Virus record (IMG/VR): IMGVR_UViG_3300048918_000407
Span: 1 to 40,578 of that record
DNA length: 40,578 nt
Source: a virus
Reading direction: 5' to 3' (one strand)
This document shows, piece after piece, positions 15,001 through 21,065 of this stretch. The position numbers and the translations under genes were made by a program. The notes under the pieces are model-generated. The model saw only the letters and a program-made list of their open reading frames with translations, searched no databases and had not been told where the DNA came from. The number at the start of each line of letters is the position of its first letter. Position 1 is the first letter of the stretch.

Positions 15001-15422
15001 CGACTGTGGCATGGGACGGCAAGACCTTGGCCTGTGACTCCCAGGTGACGGTGGGCAACTGCCGCGGCACATCGGTGAAGCTGGTCAGCAACGATCAGGG
15101 GTTTGTGGCGGCCGGTGCCGGCTCACTGCCCGAGCTGGTCCCGTGGTTCCGTTGGGTCGAGAATGGCATGGATCCGGACCAGCAGCCCACGTCCCTGAGC
15201 GAATCGGATCTCGTGATCGTGCCGCCACGGGGCCCGGCCATCTGGTTCTCGGGCAGTGCGTCACCAATGAAGTTGCCGCGCCGGCATTGGGCGATCGGCA
15301 GTGGCAGCGACTTCGCGCTGGGCGCTATGGCCATGGGCGCTGACGCGCGCCAGGCGGTCAAGGTCGCCATGAAGTTCGACGTGTACACGTCGGGCCGGGT
15401 GCAGTACCGTACTCGCGGCTAG
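14997..15422 (+). CDS. HslV-like Ntn-hydrolase (proteasome-type peptidase)
   Basis: 141 aa from ATG 14997 (ATGA overlap). The N-terminus MTTVAWDGKTLACDSQ matches proteasome beta/HslV proteins, whose Met is removed to expose a catalytic Thr nucleophile; D14 and K29 are in the positions expected for the catalytic partners. GFVAAGAGSLPELVPWFRW and WAIGSGSDFALGAMAMGADARQAV fit the same fold. Short phage members of this group exist; their substrates are not known. No HslU-like ATPase is present, so it would use a host unfoldase or act alone. Its stop runs into the attachment-site region. Confidence 0.8.
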   Translation: MTTVAWDGKTLACDSQVTVGNCRGTSVKLVSNDQGFVAAGAGSLPELVPWFRWVENGMDPDQQPTSLSESDLVIVPPRGPAIWFSGSASPMKLPRRHWAIGSGSDFALGAMAMGADARQAVKVAMKFDVYTSGRVQYRTRG

Positions 15423-15440
15423 CGACCCAGGTGCGACCCA
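15422..15440 (+). repeat. 19-bp direct repeat, copy 1 (possible integrase arm sites)
   Basis: GCGACCCAGGTGCGACCCA. It contains two GCGACCCA boxes 11 bp apart, and matches 15631-15649 at 18 of 19 bases. It lies on one side of the tRNA-Lys-like attachment core, as arm-type sites of tyrosine integrases do. Confidence 0.55.
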
Positions 15441-15452
15441 GCCCTAAAACGA

Positions 15453-15488
15453 CAAAGGCTTAGCCGAAGCTAAGCCTTTGTTTTTATT
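15453..15488 (+). terminator. Strong intrinsic terminator
   Basis: A perfect 12-bp stem CAAAGGCTTAGC/GCTAAGCCTTTG (15453-15464 and 15469-15480) with a CGAA loop is followed by TTTTTATT. It should end the rightward replication transcript before the attachment core. On the reverse strand only a short T-rich stretch follows. Confidence 0.9.
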
Positions 15489-15537
15489 GGTGGGCCGTGA
15501 AAGATTCGAACTTTCGACCAATTGATTAAGAGTCAAC
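15488..15537 (-). other. tRNA-Lys(CUU) 3' half: probable attP core
   Basis: Read on the minus strand, 15537 to 15488 gives the 3' half of a tRNA-Lys: anticodon stem GTTGA, loop CTCTTAA with anticodon CUU, stem TCAAT, a TGGTC variable loop, a T-arm GAAAG-TTCGAAT-CTTTC (15515-15499), then acceptor ACGGCCCACCA. It agrees closely with the E. coli and Xanthomonas-type tRNA-Lys as I remember them. No matching 5' half with GGGCCGT and a D-arm follows on the other side, so this is not a complete tRNA. A phage copy of a tRNA 3' end beside an integrase is the usual form of attP, restoring the host tRNA on integration. Crossover in the anticodon region is likely. Confidence 0.85.
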
Positions 15538-15538
15538 G

Positions 15539-15567
15539 TTGACAGTATGTCTACACCTGAGTAAGCT
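15539..15567 (+). promoter_or_regulatory. Possible integrase promoter
   Basis: TTGACA at 15539-15544, 17-nt spacer, TAAGCT at 15562-15567 (three of six). The -35 box is part of a perfect 12-bp palindrome GTCAACGTTGAC (15532-15543) that overlaps the attachment core. Weak -10, so low confidence. Confidence 0.3.
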
Positions 15568-15630
15568 AGGCCTCAGCTCAATCCAGTGGGATTTCGTTGT
15601 AGCCCAAGGGATTGTCCGTGACCCCACTTT

Positions 15631-15649
15631 GCGACTCAGGTGCGACCCA
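15631..15649 (+). repeat. 19-bp direct repeat, copy 2, ending at the integrase ATG
   Basis: GCGACTCAGGTGCGACCCA, one mismatch to 15422-15440. It ends one base before ATG 15650, so a protein bound here would also block integrase translation initiation or transcription, a common form of integrase autoregulation. Confidence 0.55.
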
Positions 15650-16753
15650 ATGGAGCTTTCCTCATCAGCGCTCGCTGCGGCGGCGGCCGGCAGCACCCTA
15701 CGGGACAAGACTGTCCCCGGACTCCACGCCAAGGTGTCTGCCACCGGCCGGCGGTTCTTCCTGTACTTCCGAACCAAGGGCGGCGTCGAGCGCCGGCCGA
15801 AGCTCGGCGACTTCCCCCTGATGACGGTGGCGCAGGCGCGCATCGTCGCCAAGGAAATGCTGCTTGAGGTAGCCAAGGGTAACGACCCGATGGCGGCCCG
15901 GGAGATCGAGCGTGGCGCGGACACGGTGAACCAGGCGATCGACAAGTACGAGAAGGAGTACGCTCCCAAGCGCAAGACCGGCAAGCAAACGGTCAACCTG
16001 CTGCGTCTGCACTTGGGTAAAGCCCATGGCTCGGACCGGATCAAGAACGTCACCTATTCCCACATGTCCGCCCTCCACGGAAAGATGAAGGACACGCCGG
16101 TGCTGGCCAACCGCATCCTGGCCTACGCCAGTAAGCTGTTTTCCCTGGCCGAGAAGTGGGAGATGCGGTCGAAGAATTCCAACCCTTGCCACGGCATCGA
16201 GCGGTACAAGGAATTCAAGCGCAAGCGCCGCATGACGCCGGCCGAGGCCAAGGCAATTGCCGAGAAGCTGAACCAGTATAAGACAGCGCACCCGGAGGCC
16301 GTGGCGTTCGTATACCTGCTGATCCTCACCGGCGCGCGCAAGGGTGAGGTGGCCGCGGCCAGGTGGGAATGGCTCGACGGTAACGTGCTGCGCCTGCCTG
16401 ACTCCAAGACGGGGGAGAAGCCCGTATACCTGCCGCCGGCGGCCATGGCGCTGATCGACCAATTGCCCAAGACGTCAGGCACGATCACCGGTATCGCGTG
16501 GCCGTACAAGCTATGGTACAAGGTGCGTGCCGAGGCCGGTTGCCCAGACTTGCGCCTGCACGACCTCCGCCGTTCGTTCGCCTCGGTGGCACTAGACTTG
16601 GGCTACTCGTTGGCGCAGATTGGCGAACTGTTGGGCCACGCTTCCACCCAGACCACGGCCGGCTACGCGTGGCTGCAGGCAGACGTGGCAAAGGATGCGG
16701 TCGCCAGGACAGCGGCGGCCATTGGCCAGCAACTTACGGGAGCGGCGTCATGA
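15650..16753 (+). CDS. int: Tyrosine integrase with DUF4102-type arm-binding domain
   Basis: 367 aa from ATG 15650; the frame is open back to a TTG at 15539, but that stretch is the attachment region. The N-terminus (LRDKTVPGLHAKVSATGRRF, then PKLGDFPLMTVAQAR) is the arm-site binding domain of P4/Sf6-type integrases, followed by a helical core-binding domain. Catalytic residues: R230 (LTGARKGEV), K at about 253 (DSKTGEK), H/R at about 303-306 (LHDLRRSF), H at about 329 (LLGHAS) and Y at about 338 (TAGYAWLQ). It should recombine attP with a host tRNA-Lys gene. Only a weak AGG lies upstream as ribosome site. The stop overlaps the next ATG. Confidence 0.92.
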   Translation: MELSSSALAAAAAGSTLRDKTVPGLHAKVSATGRRFFLYFRTKGGVERRPKLGDFPLMTVAQARIVAKEMLLEVAKGNDPMAAREIERGADTVNQAIDKYEKEYAPKRKTGKQTVNLLRLHLGKAHGSDRIKNVTYSHMSALHGKMKDTPVLANRILAYASKLFSLAEKWEMRSKNSNPCHGIERYKEFKRKRRMTPAEAKAIAEKLNQYKTAHPEAVAFVYLLILTGARKGEVAAARWEWLDGNVLRLPDSKTGEKPVYLPPAAMALIDQLPKTSGTITGIAWPYKLWYKVRAEAGCPDLRLHDLRRSFASVALDLGYSLAQIGELLGHASTQTTAGYAWLQADVAKDAVARTAAAIGQQLTGAAS

Positions 16754-16878
16754 GCAGGCTCGCGGTAGTCGTGTTCTCGTTGGCGATTGTGTTGATGCTC
16801 TTTGCGCGCCGTTGTTGGGTGTCGCTGACAACGGCAAAAACGGAAACGCCCGACGAGTTCGAAGGGCGTCAATGGTGA
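16750..16878 (+). CDS. 42-aa single-pass membrane protein
   Basis: The ATG overlaps the integrase stop (ATGA). One hydrophobic segment (LAVVVFSLAIVLMLFA) at residues 4-19 is followed by Arg-Arg and a polar acidic tail. It has the look of a short membrane peptide; no family recognised. Co-translation with the integrase is likely. Confidence 0.5.
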   Translation: MSRLAVVVFSLAIVLMLFARRCWVSLTTAKTETPDEFEGRQW

Positions 16879-16892
16879 TCAAGGGGAACGTT

Positions 16893-16994
16893 ATGGTCCG
16901 TTTCTTGCTCGGCCCACATCCCGTGGTAGAAGGTTGCATCGGCTTGATAGCCGTTATTGCTTTCCTTTGGATTTGGCGCCTGCGTTACAGATAG
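16893..16994 (+). CDS. 33-aa membrane peptide
   Basis: ATG 16893 follows AAGGGGA at 16880-16886; a GTG at 16875 overlapping the previous stop would give 39 aa. The product has a hydrophobic segment (CIGLIAVIAFLWIW) and a basic end (RLRYR). Its last 41 nt are antisense to the 3' end of the o-spanin gene, so the two gene arcs converge with overlap. Real expression is uncertain. Confidence 0.4.
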   Translation: MVRFLLGPHPVVEGCIGLIAVIAFLWIWRLRYR

Positions 16995-17262
16995 AATCCC
17001 AAGCCTTGTCGTGGTTGAGGATCTGGTCTGCAGTTCCCTGAGTGAGCACATCGGCTTTGCTGATGTAAATCGGCCGCACCCATTCACAGCCGTTTGACGG
17101 AATCGGTTTAGTCGCGACTCCACTGCTGGTGCAGGACGTCAGCAGAACTGCCAGGGGTAGGATCAGGCCGAGGAACATACGGTGCCGCAGGTGCGCTGCC
17201 GCTTTGTGCAGCAACCGGAGCCGTGGTGTCGGGAGGGAGCTTGGCTGTTTCGACTTCGACAT
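16954..17262 (-). CDS. Rz1-like outer-membrane spanin lipoprotein
   Basis: 102 aa from the ATG at 17262, which has AGAGG nine nt upstream; a shorter start at 17178 (MFLGLIL) would give 74 aa. A hydrophobic segment ends in the lipobox LLTSC, so the mature protein would be acylated and carried to the outer membrane. The mature part (NGCEWVRPIYISKADVL, then TADQILNHDKAWDSIC) matches the Rz1-like pattern with two cysteines. It begins inside the Rz-type gene in another frame, the classic overlapping spanin arrangement. Role: fusing inner and outer membranes in the last step of lysis. Confidence 0.82.
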   Translation of the reverse strand: MSKSKQPSSLPTPRLRLLHKAAAHLRHRMFLGLILPLAVLLTSCTSSGVATKPIPSNGCEWVRPIYISKADVLTQGTADQILNHDKAWDSICNAGAKSKGKQ

Positions 17263-17458
17263 CTTTGCGTACCTCTGAACGGTCCACGATGGCCGTCGCT
17301 GTATTGATCTGCTGTTGTGCTTGATCGACGGCCGCCGCCTGTTTTTCGGAGGCTTTACCCTTTTCGCGGCCGTAGAGGATGGCGCCGCCGATGGCCGCCA
17401 ACACGGCGAATATGCCGATGATCCAAACTTCGAACTTGGCCCACAGAGTGGTCAGCAT
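17108..17458 (-). CDS. Rz-like inner-membrane spanin
   Basis: 116 aa from ATG 17458; an upstream extension to 17671 would lie inside the holin gene. One membrane segment (VWIIGIFAVLAAIGGAILYG) lies at about residues 11-30, followed by a charged coiled-coil region (KGKASEKQAAAVDQAQQQIN) and a Pro-rich periplasmic end. This is the i-spanin layout. It overlaps the holin stop by 7 nt and the Rz1-like gene by 155 nt. Lysis function rests on position and architecture. Confidence 0.8.
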   Translation of the reverse strand: MLTTLWAKFEVWIIGIFAVLAAIGGAILYGREKGKASEKQAAAVDQAQQQINTATAIVDRSEVRKDVEVETAKLPPDTTAPVAAQSGSAPAAPYVPRPDPTPGSSADVLHQQWSRD

Positions 17459-17688
17459 GGTCGGTTCTCGTCGAAAGATTTTGGCGATTTGGGTGTCTGG
17501 TCCAGGAGTCGGCCGAGAATGCCGAGCACCGAAGTAACACCCGTGGCCACAGCCACGTAGGGGATGGGTACGATGGCTCGCCACTCGCCGGGCAACATGC
17601 ACCAGACACCGGGCAATACACCGGCCAGCGCCAGCGCGTGCACGCTCAGCCATTTCCACGATTGTTGCCACTGCGGAACGAGATTCAC
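17452..17688 (-). CDS. Holin
   Basis: 78 aa from the GTG at 17688, which overlaps the protease-gene stop; a TTG at 17706 is the other possibility. Two hydrophobic segments (WLSVHALALAGVLPGVWCML and PYVAVATGVTSVLGILGRLL) flank a short charged loop, followed by a polar tail (DQTPKSPKSFDENR). The WQQSWKWLSVHAL start and GRLLDQ ending fit a phage holin group I associate with DUF7940. It sits between endolysin/protease and spanins, the expected place. It would form membrane holes to release or activate the endolysin. Confidence 0.75.
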   Translation of the reverse strand: MNLVPQWQQSWKWLSVHALALAGVLPGVWCMLPGEWRAIVPIPYVAVATGVTSVLGILGRLLDQTPKSPKSFDENRPC

Positions 17689-18281
17689 ATAGCCGCCTGT
17701 GCCCAATCCTGGGCGGTGAAGTTAAGGTCGTAGCTACCCATCATTTTGAACGGGACGCCTTCCGCCGAGTCGAACACGCACAGGCTGGTAACTGCGATCA
17801 GTCGTCCGTCAGCATCGAAAAGCCCCGAGCCAGAATCCCCGAAAAAACCGTTCACGTCATAGACGCGTACCTGCCGGCCCTCTTCATCCGTATCCACGCC
17901 GACCATGTAGCCGCGCCGATACCAGTCAGTCTTGCCGTCGGGGTTCCCCCACAGCTGCACAGTGTCACCCTGAGATGGTTGCGCGCCACGCGAGGCCCAG
18001 TAATCGAACGTCTCGTCGACGATCAGGATGGTGTGGTCCGCGCCGTCGTTGATCTCTCGCTCGATCAGTACCATCACGCCATTAACTTTTACCGGGGCGT
18101 GCTCTGTAAAGCAGTGCGTGGCCGAGAGGATCGCGTGCGGGCCAATCACCGTACCGCTGCAGGTACCCAGTCCCACCAGCTCAAGTCGAACCGTGGCGTC
18201 CTTCACGTCATGATGCTTTCGCGGCGGGAGGCATCCCGTCAGGGAGAGAACAACCAACACCAGCGCAAGCAGCTTTTTCAT
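17685..18281 (-). CDS. Trypsin-like serine protease lipoprotein in the lysis cassette
   Basis: 198 aa from ATG 18281 (ATGA overlap with the endolysin). The signal peptide MKKLLALVLVVLSLTGC ends in a lipobox, so this is a predicted lipoprotein. The chymotrypsin-fold triad is visible: His in LSATHCF, Asp in GADHTILIVD and Ser in GFFGDSGSGL. The oxyanion-hole glycine precedes the Ser. Proteases of this kind are not standard members of a holin-endolysin-spanin cassette. It might cut envelope proteins at lysis or alter the lysogen's surface. The assignment to fold is firm, the role is not. Confidence 0.82.
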   Translation of the reverse strand: MKKLLALVLVVLSLTGCLPPRKHHDVKDATVRLELVGLGTCSGTVIGPHAILSATHCFTEHAPVKVNGVMVLIEREINDGADHTILIVDETFDYWASRGAQPSQGDTVQLWGNPDGKTDWYRRGYMVGVDTDEEGRQVRVYDVNGFFGDSGSGLFDADGRLIAVTSLCVFDSAEGVPFKMMGSYDLNFTAQDWAQAAM

Positions 18282-18700
18282 GGGACGATTCCCGCCAGCG
18301 CCAGGCCGGCATCGATCACGGTTCGTAGGTAGATGTTCCGTCCGTTCTCGTGGCGAATGATTGCGTTGACGAGGGGGAACATCTGGTCGTATTGCGTGAC
18401 GTCCAGGTGCGTGTTCGGATCGACCTTCATAGTCGACGCCACAGCGCTGACGTATGCCGCCGTGTTGTTCTCGTTCTCCGGGGCCCAACGTTCGACGATG
18501 GCGCGCACCGTGTCGAAGCCCTTATGTTGATAAACAATCAACACTTTAGCCAAAGCTCGGATGCCATATTTCACATCGGTGAAGACGCAAAAGTCGGAGT
18601 CCGTTTGCTTCGCGGCCAAGCCTTGCCAGTTCGAACCTAGGCGCAAATTGCCTGGATTGTTGTTGCGTTCGCCGCGAGTGCTGCTCGTTCCGATCATCAC
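18278..18700 (-). CDS. Endolysin, lytic transglycosylase/muramidase type
   Basis: About 140 aa from GTG 18700 or ATG 18697. The N-terminal RGERNNNPGNLRLGSNWQG, followed by FCVFTDVKYGIRALAKVL and ERWAPENENNTAAYV, is the pattern of the family called structural protein P5-like endolysin in phage annotations, a peptidoglycan-cleaving fold. No signal peptide or membrane segment is seen, so release would depend on the holin. The gene order (XhlA-like, endolysin, protease, holin, spanins) supports the call. It contains an exact dispersed palindrome at 18526-18542. Confidence 0.8.
   Translation of the reverse strand: MMIGTSSTRGERNNNPGNLRLGSNWQGLAAKQTDSDFCVFTDVKYGIRALAKVLIVYQHKGFDTVRAIVERWAPENENNTAAYVSAVASTMKVDPNTHLDVTQYDQMFPLVNAIIRHENGRNIYLRTVIDAGLALAGIVP
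18526..18542. promoter_or_regulatory. Dispersed palindrome, exact copy inside the endolysin gene
   Basis: GTTGA-TAAACAA-TCAAC. Unlike the others it lies inside a coding region, codes for part of LIVYQHK, and lacks the G that follows GTTGA in gene orientation elsewhere. It may be a roadblock-type site or chance. Confidence 0.3.
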
Positions 18701-18900
18701 TTACTGCCCAGGTGAAGGAGAGCCCACACCGCGGCGATACCGGTGGCCAGACTGCCCACCAACTTGACAAAACGAACCAATCCCCGAGCCGTACGCCACG
18801 CGTCAACCAGATCCGTAGTTGCTTGGGTGTTGGCCATGACCAGGGTACGAAGTTCGCCAACTTCTCGGCGCAATTCTTGGATTTCCCGTTCGCTATTCAT
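18697..18900 (-). CDS. XhlA-like small protein with coiled coil and membrane segment
   Basis: 67 aa. The N-terminal REIQELRREVGELRTLV has coiled-coil spacing, and the C-terminal VKLVGSLATGIAAVWALLHLG is a membrane segment. This order matches XhlA/hemolysin-type proteins that act with holins. It lies first in the lysis cassette, right after the tail-spike gene, and overlaps the endolysin start by 4 nt. A holin or antiholin role is inferred from structure and location. Confidence 0.65.
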   Translation of the reverse strand: MNSEREIQELRREVGELRTLVMANTQATTDLVDAWRTARGLVRFVKLVGSLATGIAAVWALLHLGSK

Positions 18901-18905
18901 TCGAG

Positions 18906-21014
18906 TTATGGCGCCGCGTAGAAGCTGATGTCGTCCAGCGCCATGTAGCTGGTGTCGCCGTTATGGAGAATGTTGACGGCGCCGGCAGATGTGATAGACA
19001 CCACCGTAGGCGACGCCGTTGAATTACCGATCGCAAAGACCAGCTGCGCGCTCGGCCGGTAGCCGGCGGGGAGCGTCATGATGGTTGTACCGTTGGCTAC
19101 CGTGCCGCCCGTGATGACGCCGGTTAACTTAACAACGCCTTCCATATTGCGGCGCGCAGCCGCGGCTTGGTAGCCGCCCAAGCTACTGCCGCCGTTGCTA
19201 AGCGTGAGTAGCACCGCAACGGAAGACCACGGGGACCACGAACCGCCCGTACCCGTTCGTGTGTAAGTTAGCGGCGCGTTGCCCGCGCCCTGCGCGAAGT
19301 TGTAGCAGCGCTGGATGGTGTACCCATCGACGGCGCGCATCGTTTCCACAGCACCATCGACGGGCCAGCCGCCAGCCGACTGGCAGGTTTTGAGCGTGAT
19401 GCCGGTGGTGTATGCCGGTGGCAGATCCGACAGGACGGCGGCCGCCATGTTGACGCCCGTGGATACGAATCGATTGGACCGGAATCGCTCGATGTGGCCA
19501 AACGGGAAGAAGGCATCGATCATGCCGCCGTACTGCCAGGCTTTGCCGATGTCCAGTGGGTGAACCGAAACTCCCGACACCAGATCCATCCAGTTGCCGC
19601 CGGCGCCTTGCCGCAAGTCTTTCAGCCACGCATATGTGTCAAAGTAGGCGCAGCCATACTGGTTGCACACGTCGATGATGGGATTGCGTAACTGCTCGTA
19701 CCACTTCTCATCGCGGCCGTTGGCCGGATCGACGGTGGCGTTCGGACCCATGACGATAATCGAGAGCGTGGCCGGCGATCCGCCCGCCGCGCTGCGGATC
19801 GCCGAGAGCTTGGCGCGCATGTTCGCCAGCATTGTCTGCAAGCGTGTCGAAACAGGATTGATAGCGTCGTTAATACCGTATTTGATGATCATCAGATCTA
19901 CGGAACTGCCGACATCAGACAATGCGGGGAGATCGCTCCAACTAGTGCCGGCAACCGCTTTATTTACACATGTCGCGTTAAGTCCGCGCGCAGCAAACAA
20001 TTCCGGAATAAGATTCTCGGTCCAATATTGCCCGTCAAGAAATCCAGATGCGACGAAATTCGCCACAGTGGAATCGCCATACGTGATGATATTGACGACG
20101 CCAGACGCACCAGCAGGCCCGAGGAACAACTTCGAATACGCTCGGTAGAGGTGCTCGCGGTTAATCGCGTAGCCCATGTCCGTGTACGAATCCAGTCGTT
20201 TGGTGTAGCCGGGAAATGCAGCATCGTTCGTCACCAACGAGCCGAGTCCGCTCAGTGCGGCACCCGCCGGGTTGGTCGGCAGCGCGGACACGAAGGACGT
20301 GCCGGGAGGCAGATCGACGTGAAAATATCCATTGGTCGACGCGTCGCTTAGTGCGTTGTTGACCGCGCTCAAGTCGTCTGTCGAGCCATTGACGACGGCG
20401 CCGCGGTCCTTGATGCTTTTCACTTCCCGCATCTTGTCTTGGAACGTGCGCGTTGACGCGCCGATGCCGGACTGAACGAACGAACCGACGCCACCAGGGA
20501 CGCCAGCGGCCACGCTTTCGGCGATCTCACGCGCTTGCAAGACGGTGGCGCCGTCCGTGTCGTACACGCCATCGGCAAGATTGCCGATGTTAAAGCCCTG
20601 CGCGTCGTACACCGTCGTCAATGGTGCATGCTGCAACGTGCGGCTCAACTCGTTACCGAGTTGCTGCAGACCCATGGTGTCCCGATCTAGCGCCTTTTCG
20701 TGGCTACTGGCTGGAAAATTCGAGTTGGACGGGTACGAGGTCAGCTGCACGAAAGCGATGTTGCGCTCGATATACAGCTGATCTCCGGACACATTCGACG
20801 CGAGCAAGGTCAACGTGCCCCCGCTGGAATTGCCAGCGCCGCTCAACGTGTAGTCACTGTTGAGCACCAACGTCCGGGGCGTACCGGTGGCGACCGGTTT
20901 GAACGTCACCTGCAGATCCGTGTCCACCAGCCAGTAAAACGGCACGGGAAACGAGACCGTTACGCCGTTGCAGGTGTAAGGGCCGGCAGAACTTACGGTG
21001 CTGTTGACGGTCAT
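18906..21014 (-). CDS. Tail spike with SGNH/GDSL-type hydrolase domain
   Basis: 702 aa, with GGAAAG upstream of ATG 21014. The N-terminus (PYTCNGVTVSFPVPFYWLVD) is a common virion-attachment domain of podovirus tail proteins. VKSIKDRGAVVNGSTDD at about 190-210 is the usual start of a receptor-binding beta-helix. The centre has SGNH blocks: YGDSTVANF (catalytic Ser) at about 312, KYGINDAI (GxND) at about 378 and VSVHPLDIG (catalytic His) at about 484. The Asp three residues before this His, usual in block V, is not visible, so a dyad or another Asp is needed. The C-terminal 75 residues form a terminal domain seen in other fibres. Likely deacetylates or cleaves surface polysaccharide during adsorption. 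Confidence 0.85.
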   Translation of the reverse strand: MTVNSTVSSAGPYTCNGVTVSFPVPFYWLVDTDLQVTFKPVATGTPRTLVLNSDYTLSGAGNSSGGTLTLLASNVSGDQLYIERNIAFVQLTSYPSNSNFPASSHEKALDRDTMGLQQLGNELSRTLQHAPLTTVYDAQGFNIGNLADGVYDTDGATVLQAREIAESVAAGVPGGVGSFVQSGIGASTRTFQDKMREVKSIKDRGAVVNGSTDDLSAVNNALSDASTNGYFHVDLPPGTSFVSALPTNPAGAALSGLGSLVTNDAAFPGYTKRLDSYTDMGYAINREHLYRAYSKLFLGPAGASGVVNIITYGDSTVANFVASGFLDGQYWTENLIPELFAARGLNATCVNKAVAGTSWSDLPALSDVGSSVDLMIIKYGINDAINPVSTRLQTMLANMRAKLSAIRSAAGGSPATLSIIVMGPNATVDPANGRDEKWYEQLRNPIIDVCNQYGCAYFDTYAWLKDLRQGAGGNWMDLVSGVSVHPLDIGKAWQYGGMIDAFFPFGHIERFRSNRFVSTGVNMAAAVLSDLPPAYTTGITLKTCQSAGGWPVDGAVETMRAVDGYTIQRCYNFAQGAGNAPLTYTRTGTGGSWSPWSSVAVLLTLSNGGSSLGGYQAAAARRNMEGVVKLTGVITGGTVANGTTIMTLPAGYRPSAQLVFAIGNSTASPTVVSITSAGAVNILHNGDTSYMALDDISFYAAP

Positions 21015-21041
21015 GGATGGGCTTTCCGAGGATACGTTTCT

Positions 21042-21047
21042 ATTATA
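21042..21047 (-). promoter_or_regulatory. Possible -10 element for tail spike and lysis genes
   Basis: A perfect TATAAT on the minus strand lies 28 nt before the tail-spike start, in a 51-nt gap. No good -35 box is seen at normal spacing. TCAAC-A-GTTGA (21048-21058), an inverted version of the dispersed half-sites, sits directly behind it, so an activator-dependent promoter is possible. Confidence 0.3.
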
Positions 21048-21065
21048 TCAACAGTTGAGGTGCAA

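Noticed and set aside
15488-15580. A complete tRNA-Lys gene on the minus strand
   Set aside because: Only the 3' half from the anticodon stem is present. The sequence beyond 15537 gives TAGCT- and CTCAG-like bits but no foldable acceptor or D-arm.
18906-21014. Diversity-generating retroelement as in Bordetella phage BPP-1, given some similar structural genes
   Set aside because: No reverse transcriptase gene and no template/variable repeat pair were seen near the spike gene.
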